A DNA stretch of 11,838 nucleotides from Alphaproteobacteria bacterium (GTDB lineage Bacteria; Pseudomonadota; Alphaproteobacteria; Micropepsales; Micropepsaceae), in contig CANBZE010000033.1 of the NCBI GenBank assembly GCA_947373775.1, positions 1-11,838 of the forward strand, read 5' to 3'. How positions within the stretch are numbered: the stretch's first letter is position 1; the number at the start of each line of letters is the position of its first letter. Shown here piece by piece: positions 1 to 5,525 of this stretch. The notes under the pieces are model-generated. The model worked only from the letters and a program-made list of their open reading frames with translations. It was not told where the DNA came from and made no database searches. The position numbers and the translations under genes are program-made.

Positions 1-1051
1 CGCGCTGCTGGCCTCCAGCCCGCATCTCACCCATTACGGCACGTACAATCGGCTGACGGTGTTCCAGCCGCCCGACCATCCGCTGACACCCTGGACCGGC
101 ACCTTCCTCGGTTTCCTGGCGGTGGGCGTGTGGTACGGGGTGATGAACCAGTTCATCGTTCAGCGCGTGCTGGGTGCGCGCGACATCTGGCATGCCCGCA
201 TGGGCATGGTGATGGCCGGTTACGCCAAGCTGTTCCTGCCGCTGATCATCGTGTTGCCGGGCCTGATCCTGTTCGCGCGCCATCCCGAATTCATGCTGGC
301 CGACTGGGCCACGGCCAATCATCGCGCCGATGGTGGCTTTGTCGTGCTGGTGCGCGAATTCTTTCCCGCCGGCCTGCGCGGACTTTTGTTGGCGGTGCTG
401 ATCTGTGCCGTGCAGTCCACCATCAGCTCGGTGGTCAATGCCACCGGCGCCATTCTGACATTCGACATCTATGCCGCGCTGATCAACAAGTCGGCCACGG
501 AAAAACAGAAGGTGCGCTTCGGCATCTGGGCGTCCTTCGCCGCCATTCTGGCCGGCATTGCCATGGCCATCGCCATCAGCCGGATGGATGCCGGCATCTA
601 TCAATATATGCAGACCATCAACGCTTTGGTGGCGCCGCCCTTCGCCGCCATCCTGTGGGTGGGCCTGCTGTGGAAGCGCACCAACGGAGCGGGGGCCATC
701 GCCGCCATCATCACCGGCTTTGGCGTCGGCATCGCATTCAAGGTGGCCGCCTTTACCTGGCCGTTTCCACACCTGCCGGGCTGGTTCTATCCCTTCGGCA
801 ACCAGGCGCCGGTCTGCCTGGCGCTGTCCATGCTGGCCTGCATATTGGGGACCCTGGCGCATCCCACCCCCACCCCCGGAACCGACCCGGACCCCGTGAC
901 CTTCTGGAATTCCGGGGAAACCCTGCGCCAAGGCCTGGGCGAGAAATGGTACAGCAGCGTGGTGCTGTGGGCCGGCCTGTCATTGCTGCTGACCTTGGCC
1001 GCCATGGTGGTATTCTCCCAACTCTTCTTCCCGACAGGAACAGGGCCATGA
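1..1051 (+). CDS. Sodium:solute symporter (SSS family), 3' part only
   Basis: This is an inner-membrane secondary transporter that would use the sodium gradient to import a small solute, possibly a sugar. The reading frame is open from base 2, so the start lies upstream of the window; 349 residues are visible. The GTG at 59 lies inside the gene and is not the start. About eight hydrophobic helices can be seen, against 13-15 in complete family members. The stretch after the first visible helix (NQFIVQRVLGARD, near 146-184) matches the SGLT-type signature. The stretch with QSTISSVVNATGAILTFDIY (about 414-473) matches the conserved helix with the paired serines of the sodium site. The C-terminus ends in a last helix and a short tail. 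The stop overlaps the next ATG (ATGA), which indicates translational coupling to the ceramidase-like gene. Family assignment is firm; the substrate cannot be read from the sequence. Confidence 0.9.
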   Translation, partial: ALLASSPHLTHYGTYNRLTVFQPPDHPLTPWTGTFLGFLAVGVWYGVMNQFIVQRVLGARDIWHARMGMVMAGYAKLFLPLIIVLPGLILFARHPEFMLADWATANHRADGGFVVLVREFFPAGLRGLLLAVLICAVQSTISSVVNATGAILTFDIYAALINKSATEKQKVRFGIWASFAAILAGIAMAIAISRMDAGIYQYMQTINALVAPPFAAILWVGLLWKRTNGAGAIAAIITGFGVGIAFKVAAFTWPFPHLPGWFYPFGNQAPVCLALSMLACILGTLAHPTPTPGTDPDPVTFWNSGETLRQGLGEKWYSSVVLWAGLSLLLTLAAMVVFSQLFFPTGTGP

Positions 1052-2448
1052 ACAAGAAAAACCTTGCGGATCTGGTGATCCGGCAATCGGAATTCAAAGG
1101 CGAGATCGGTGTGGCGAAAGCCGACATCACCCCGCCCGACGGCATCTATTCGCGGTCCTGGGGCAGCGCCAAGCATGACGCGGCCGAAGGCATCCATCGC
1201 CCGCTCTATGTCACCAGCATGTTCATTCGCGGCGGCGATCCGCAAATCGAACTCTATCTGGTCTGCTTCGATCTGGGCTGGTGGTACGACAACGCCCATG
1301 AGATGGAAATCCGTGAGCGCATCCTGAAACAATCGGGCATCCGCAACGACCAGCTCATCACCCATATGGGCCATACCCATTCAGGGCCCATCACCAACCT
1401 GCAGAACCTGCATCGCCAGGGTGGCGAGTTGATCCCGCCCTATCGCGACAAGATCGTGGAAGGCGCGGTCAAGGTCATTCTGGAATCCAAGGCGAACGTG
1501 CAACCGGCCGTGGCATCCTGGGCCAGCGGTCACTGCGACCTGGCGCGCAACCGCGACCTGGTGCTGGACAGCGAGACCTTCCTTTGCAGTGTCAATCCCG
1601 ATGGCCCCAGCGACGACACGGTGCTGGTGGGCCGTGTCACTGACGCCAAGGGCAAGATCCTCGCCACCATGGTCAATTATGCCTGTCATCCGGTGTCGCT
1701 GGGCGGCGGCAACAAGATGATCTCGCCCGATTACTATGGCGCCATGCGCGAAGTGGTGGAGCGCGACACCGGCGGCGCCCCCTGTTTCTTCCTGCACGGC
1801 GCGTCGGGCGACATGACGCCGCTGCGCTCCTATGAAAGCGATACCGCCATCGCCGACCAGAATGGCCGCCAGCTCGGCTACGCGGCGCTGTCCACCCTGA
1901 CCGGCATGTTGCCGCCGGAACAGGAAATCGCTTTCGATCGCATCGAAGACTCCGGCGCGCGGCTGGGCCGCTGGAGCCTGCGTCCCAAGCCCGCCAGCAC
2001 GGCGCTGAAGATAACCCGCTCGGAGACTGAGCTGCCTTACGTCAACCTGCCGACGGAAGCCGAACTGTTGGCGCAACTGAAAGACTGCACCGATCGCCCC
2101 CTGAAGGAGCGGATCGAGCGGCGGCTGATGGTGCGCCGGGATGTGGGTGATGGCACGTCGCGAACGGTCTCGACCACCCTGGTGCAGATGGGCGATGCGT
2201 TTCTGGTCGGTGCGCCGGCGGAACCCTACAGCGTCTACCAGAAGGAAATCCGCGCCCGCTTCCCCGGCCATGCCGTGATGGTGCTGAACATCGTCAATGG
2301 CAATGTCGGTTACCTGGCGCCGGCCGAGACTTATGACAAGCCGGGTCTTTACCAGATCAAGATTTCCCTGTTCCAGCCTGGTTGCATGGAACAGGTGATC
2401 GACGACACCACCAAAACTCTCAGGACATTAGAAGCCGCCCATGGATAA
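1048..2448 (+). CDS. Neutral/alkaline ceramidase-like metallo-amidohydrolase, short form without signal peptide
   Basis: The 466-residue protein resembles the N-terminal catalytic domain of neutral ceramidases, zinc enzymes that cleave the N-acyl amide bond. It opens with the family's GxAKxDITP motif (residues 21-29). Candidate zinc ligands are conserved in order: the HTHSGP motif at 109-114, His214 in YACHPVS, Glu392 in GAPAEPY and Tyr422 in VGYLAP. The LHGASGDMTP segment (249-258) matches the GDxSP active-site loop, with Thr in place of the usual Ser. There is no signal peptide or lipobox, so a cytoplasmic location is inferred. Full neutral ceramidases have about 650 or more residues, and their C-terminal immunoglobulin-like domain is absent. 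The start at 1048 is supported by AGGAA at 1036-1040 and by the ATGA overlap with the symporter. The frame stays open far upstream, but that part is a shadow of the symporter. Hydrolysis of a small imported amide is more likely than ceramide hydrolysis, but the substrate is unknown. Confidence 0.85.
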   Translation: MNKKNLADLVIRQSEFKGEIGVAKADITPPDGIYSRSWGSAKHDAAEGIHRPLYVTSMFIRGGDPQIELYLVCFDLGWWYDNAHEMEIRERILKQSGIRNDQLITHMGHTHSGPITNLQNLHRQGGELIPPYRDKIVEGAVKVILESKANVQPAVASWASGHCDLARNRDLVLDSETFLCSVNPDGPSDDTVLVGRVTDAKGKILATMVNYACHPVSLGGGNKMISPDYYGAMREVVERDTGGAPCFFLHGASGDMTPLRSYESDTAIADQNGRQLGYAALSTLTGMLPPEQEIAFDRIEDSGARLGRWSLRPKPASTALKITRSETELPYVNLPTEAELLAQLKDCTDRPLKERIERRLMVRRDVGDGTSRTVSTTLVQMGDAFLVGAPAEPYSVYQKEIRARFPGHAVMVLNIVNGNVGYLAPAETYDKPGLYQIKISLFQPGCMEQVIDDTTKTLRTLEAAHG

Positions 2449-3763
2449 GCCCTCCGCAGAAACCGTGCTGCAGCACAACCGTCGCTACATTCCCGGCGGC
2501 ATTTCCTCGGTCAACCGCGCTATCGATCCGGCCATCACTTTCGTGAAGGCCGAGGGCGCTTACCTGTGGGACACCGAGGGCAAGCGCTACATCGATTATC
2601 ACGCTGGCTTTGCGCCCTATTTCCTGGGGCACAATTTCAAGACAATCAACATGGCAGCCGCCGCGGCGCTGAACAGCGGCGACAGCCTGTTCGGGGCGGG
2701 GCCGTCCATCTCCGAGGGCCGTCTGGCCGAACTGATCTGCGAGAATGTGCCGGCGGTGGACAAGATCACCTTGATGAACACCGGCAGCGAGGCGACCTCG
2801 CTGGCCATCCGCATTTCGCGCGCCGTCACCAATCGCCAGCACATCATCGTGATGCAGGGCGGCTATAACGGCAATCATGACGAGTTGGCGACAAACGTCT
2901 TCAACACCCTGGCCGAGATCGGGCCGCGTGTGTCGCCGGGTGAATATCCCCTCAAGCCGTTGGGGGCAGGGACCACTATCGCCCAGACCCACTTCACCCA
3001 TGCGATAAATTACAACGACCTGGAATCGGTGCGCTATGTCTGCCGCCGCTATCCTGTCGCGGCCCTGATCACCGAGCCGCTGCTGCAGAATATCGGGGTG
3101 GTGAAGCCCAAGCCCGGTTATCTCGAAGGCCTGCGCGACCTGGCCGACGAGTTCGGATTCCTGCTGGTGTTCGACGAAGTGAAGACCGGTTTCCGTCATG
3201 CGGTGGGCGGTTATAGCGAGATCAGCGGCGTGCGCCCCGATCTGGTTGTCTATGGCAAGGCGGTGGCCAACGGCTTCCCGCTGGCGGTGGTCGGCGGCAA
3301 GGCTGAATACATGGACTCGATTATCGATCCGGATCCCGCGCGCCGTCCGTTCGTGGCGGGCACTTATAACGGCCATCCGGTGGCGGTCGCTGCCGCCATC
3401 GAGACCGTGCGTTACCTGGTCGCCACCAAGGATTCGCTCTATCCCCGGATGGAGAAAATGGGCGCGGCGATGGAAGCGGGTATCCTGGACATCTTTGCGA
3501 AGCGCGGCATCAAGGCCTGCGTGGCGCGTCAGGGCTCGGCCTTCTCTTTCTATCTGATGGAAAAGCCGCCAGCCGACCTGCATGACATTATCGAAGGCCA
3601 TGATTTCGGCAAGGACGTGGCGCTGCGCCGGGCCCTGATTCAGCGCGGGGTGTTCTTTGTGCCCATCGCCACCAAGCAATGCTCGCTTTCGGCGGCGCAC
3701 AGCGATGCTGACGTCCAGTTCACCCTGGAACAGTTTGAAAGCGCCGTTGCCGCAGTCTGGTAA
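2441..3763 (+). CDS. Class III PLP-dependent aminotransferase, glutamate-1-semialdehyde aminomutase-like
   Basis: The 440-residue cytosolic enzyme is a fold-type I PLP protein that moves an amino group on or between small molecules. The pattern fits the family throughout: NTGSEAT near residue 111 for phosphate contact, GGYNGNHD near 140 for ring stacking, FDEVKTGFR with Asp245 that pairs with the pyridine nitrogen, and YGKAVANGFP with Lys273 as the Schiff-base lysine. An AGTYNGHP segment follows near residue 306. Length and motifs are closest to glutamate-1-semialdehyde 2,1-aminomutase (HemL) and related aspartate aminotransferase-family proteins. The neighbours are not tetrapyrrole genes, so a catabolic or amino-sugar-type role is more likely than heme synthesis. 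The start codon overlaps the end of the ceramidase-like gene by 8 bases and the Shine-Dalgarno match is poor, which suggests translational coupling. The fold and cofactor are near certain; the substrate is not known. Confidence 0.88.
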   Translation: MDKPSAETVLQHNRRYIPGGISSVNRAIDPAITFVKAEGAYLWDTEGKRYIDYHAGFAPYFLGHNFKTINMAAAAALNSGDSLFGAGPSISEGRLAELICENVPAVDKITLMNTGSEATSLAIRISRAVTNRQHIIVMQGGYNGNHDELATNVFNTLAEIGPRVSPGEYPLKPLGAGTTIAQTHFTHAINYNDLESVRYVCRRYPVAALITEPLLQNIGVVKPKPGYLEGLRDLADEFGFLLVFDEVKTGFRHAVGGYSEISGVRPDLVVYGKAVANGFPLAVVGGKAEYMDSIIDPDPARRPFVAGTYNGHPVAVAAAIETVRYLVATKDSLYPRMEKMGAAMEAGILDIFAKRGIKACVARQGSAFSFYLMEKPPADLHDIIEGHDFGKDVALRRALIQRGVFFVPIATKQCSLSAAHSDADVQFTLEQFESAVAAVW

Positions 3764-3805
3764 GACGGTATAGTCGCCGCAAAATAAGCGATTTGGGAGA
3801 CTTCC

Positions 3806-5353
3806 ATGAAACGTATCCTGCTGGCCGCGTTGGCCTCGACCGTGATTGCCGGCGGCCTGTCGGTCGCTTTGGCCCAACCCGGCGTGCAGCAGAAAGCCAT
3901 CGCGGCGCCGCTGGAGGAACTGAAAATCCCCGCCCGCAAGCAGCAGGCGCCGGTGCCGGCGCTGCTGCAGTCCCGCGCCAACGAAATCTTCAACACCACC
4001 TGCGCGGGTTGTCACGGCAACAGCGCTGCGGCCGGCTCCAAGGCGCCCGCCTTGCTCAGCAACGAGTTCCTGAACAGCCACACCGATGCCCAGATCGTCG
4101 AGGCGGTCACCAACGGCACCGCGGCGGGCATGCCCAGCCTCAAGACTTTGTTCTTCCCTGATGAGATCGCCCAGCTTCCGGCGATGTTGCGCATCCGCGG
4201 CGGTATCGTGAACCGCAAGGTCGGACCCGTGCCCGACATCACGGGCAAGGTGTTCAACAGCCAGAAGGCCAGCTTCAAGGTCGAGACCCTGGTCAAGGGC
4301 CTGAACCAGCCCTGGGGCCTGGCCTTCCTGCCCGATGGCCGCCTGATCTTCACCGAGCGCTCCGGCCAGCTGCGCTTCATGGACAAGAGCGGCAATGCGT
4401 CCGCGCCGGTGAAGGGCACGCCTGCGGTGTTCGAACGCCAGGACGGTGGGTTGCTGGACGTGGCGGTGCCACCCGACTTCGCCAAGACGGGCTGGATCTA
4501 TCTGTCCTTTTCCACGGTGGTGCCGGGCTATCAGATTCAGCCGGGCGACGAGCAGGCGCCCAACATGTCGCCGCCGACCATGACCTGGATCGTGCGTGGC
4601 AAGGTCAACGCCAACAATGAGTGGGTGGACCAGCAGGTGCTTTTTAATCCGCCGGTGGATTCCTATCGCGTCACCGCCGACCATTACGGCTCGCGCTTCC
4701 TGTTTGACGGCAAGGGCCACTTCTTCTGGTCCATGGGCGAGCGCCATGACATGCAGATGTCCCAGAACCTGGCCTCGCCCTTGGGCAAGATCCATCGCCT
4801 CAACCTCGATGGCTCGATCCCCAAGGACAATCCTTTCGTCCATACGCCGGGTGCGCTGGGCAGCGTCTGGACGTTCGGTCACCGCAATCCCGAAGGCCTG
4901 ACGTTCGATCCGGCCACCGGCATCTTCTGGGAAACCGAGCATGGCCCCGTGGGCGGCGATGAGGTCAACATCATCGAACCGGGCAAGAATTACGGCTGGG
5001 GCATGGCCACCTTCGGGATCGAGCCGGGTATCGGCCGGCTGCACGCCACCGGCGTCACCGATCCGATCACCTATTACAACCCCTCGATCGGCCCCAGCGG
5101 CATCACTTTCTATACGGGGGACAAATTCCCCGCCTGGAAAGGCAATCTCTTCATCACCGGCATGGTCGGCCAGAAGCTGATCCGCATGGAGATCAAGAAC
5201 CGCGAGATCGTCTCCCAGGAAACGGTGATCGCCGATTCCGGCCGGGTGCGTGACGTCAAGATGGGACCGGATGGACTGCTCTATGTGCTGCTGCAAAACA
5301 TGAATGGCGATGCCAAGGGCGGCTCCATCATCCGGCTAGTACCGGCGAACTAG
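3806..5353 (+). CDS. Cytochrome c-PQQ sorbosone/aldose dehydrogenase fusion (GSDH family), exported
   Basis: The 515-residue protein is predicted to oxidise a sugar or other polyol in the periplasm with PQQ and pass electrons to its own heme. Residues 1-24 form a Sec signal peptide ending near ALAQP. A small cytochrome c domain follows, with CAGCH at 66-70 and Met109 (GMPSL) as likely axial ligand. From about residue 155 to the end it is a six-bladed GSDH propeller: QPWGLAFLPDGRL, DGGLLDVAVPPDF, DHYGSRFLF, SPLGKIHRLNLDGSIP, FGHRNPEGLTFDP, TEHGPVGGDEVN and GPSGITFYTGDKFP all match soluble aldose dehydrogenase (Yli-type) signatures, including the His of DHYGSR and the Arg of GHRNPEG. Most simple GSDH proteins lack a heme domain. 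The start is supported by GGGAGA at 3795-3800, 5 bases upstream. It lies 42 bp after the aminotransferase gene and may share its transcript. PQQ synthesis genes are not in the window. Confidence 0.87.
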   Translation: MKRILLAALASTVIAGGLSVALAQPGVQQKAIAAPLEELKIPARKQQAPVPALLQSRANEIFNTTCAGCHGNSAAAGSKAPALLSNEFLNSHTDAQIVEAVTNGTAAGMPSLKTLFFPDEIAQLPAMLRIRGGIVNRKVGPVPDITGKVFNSQKASFKVETLVKGLNQPWGLAFLPDGRLIFTERSGQLRFMDKSGNASAPVKGTPAVFERQDGGLLDVAVPPDFAKTGWIYLSFSTVVPGYQIQPGDEQAPNMSPPTMTWIVRGKVNANNEWVDQQVLFNPPVDSYRVTADHYGSRFLFDGKGHFFWSMGERHDMQMSQNLASPLGKIHRLNLDGSIPKDNPFVHTPGALGSVWTFGHRNPEGLTFDPATGIFWETEHGPVGGDEVNIIEPGKNYGWGMATFGIEPGIGRLHATGVTDPITYYNPSIGPSGITFYTGDKFPAWKGNLFITGMVGQKLIRMEIKNREIVSQETVIADSGRVRDVKMGPDGLLYVLLQNMNGDAKGGSIIRLVPAN

Positions 5354-5363
5354 GCGCGATAGG

Positions 5364-5403
5364 CTTCCCTTCAAACGCCCATAAAGCGGCGCATGAAGGG
5401 GAG
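5364..5403 (+). promoter_or_regulatory. Hairpin sequestering the Shine-Dalgarno of the Tat-leader ORF
   Basis: The arm CTTCCCTTCA (5364-5373) pairs with TGAAGGGGAG (5394-5403) over 10 pairs with one G-T wobble. Inside it, CGCC (5376-5379) pairs with GGCG (5388-5391) across a symmetric 2x2 internal loop, leaving an 8-base terminal loop. The 3' arm is the purine-rich ribosome binding site of the small ORF at 5410. No T-run follows, so it does not look like an intrinsic terminator. Control of translation or mRNA stability is inferred. Confidence 0.45.
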
Positions 5404-5409
5404 CACAGC

Positions 5410-5514
5410 ATGAAACGGCGTGATTTCGTGACCGGTGCGGCGGCGGTGGCGGCAGGTGCCTTGACGTTACCCACGCCCCGGCTGGGCTGGGATCGCGACG
5501 TGACACCGGTCTGA
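5410..5514 (+). CDS. 34-residue ORF consisting of a twin-arginine (Tat) signal peptide; remnant or leader
   Basis: The ORF encodes 34 residues. The first 20 are a textbook Tat signal: a basic n-region with the RRDF twin-arginine motif at residues 3-6, then the hydrophobic stretch VTGAAAVAAGALTL. Only about 14 residues (PTPRLGWDRDVTPV) follow before TGA, so there is no mature domain. GAAGGGGAG at 5395-5403 ends 6 bases before the ATG, making it one of the best ribosome binding sites in the window. The stop lies 11 bases before the PQQ dehydrogenase start, which has a poor binding site of its own. It may be the 5' scar of a deleted Tat-exported protein, a leader peptide that couples translation to the next gene, or a small exported peptide. 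It lacks the Glu-x3-Tyr core of PqqA. The motif is clear; the function is unknown. Confidence 0.5.
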   Translation: MKRRDFVTGAAAVAAGALTLPTPRLGWDRDVTPV

Positions 5515-5525
5515 TTGAAAAGCGC

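Noticed and set aside
130..1047. Upstream extension of the ceramidase-like gene
   Set aside because: It is out of frame within the symporter, whose transmembrane pattern is clear, and gives an arginine- and histidine-rich translation. The ATG at 1048 has a Shine-Dalgarno and the family's N-terminal motif follows.
2420..5296. 958-codon open frame on the minus strand
   Set aside because: It spans two genes with clear family motifs on the plus strand, is rich in His, Arg, Gly and Asp as expected of an antisense shadow in GC-rich DNA, and shows no recognisable domain.
5410..5514. Tat-leader ORF as pqqA
   Set aside because: PqqA peptides carry a central Glu and Tyr three residues apart that are cross-linked. 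This ORF has neither Glu nor Tyr.
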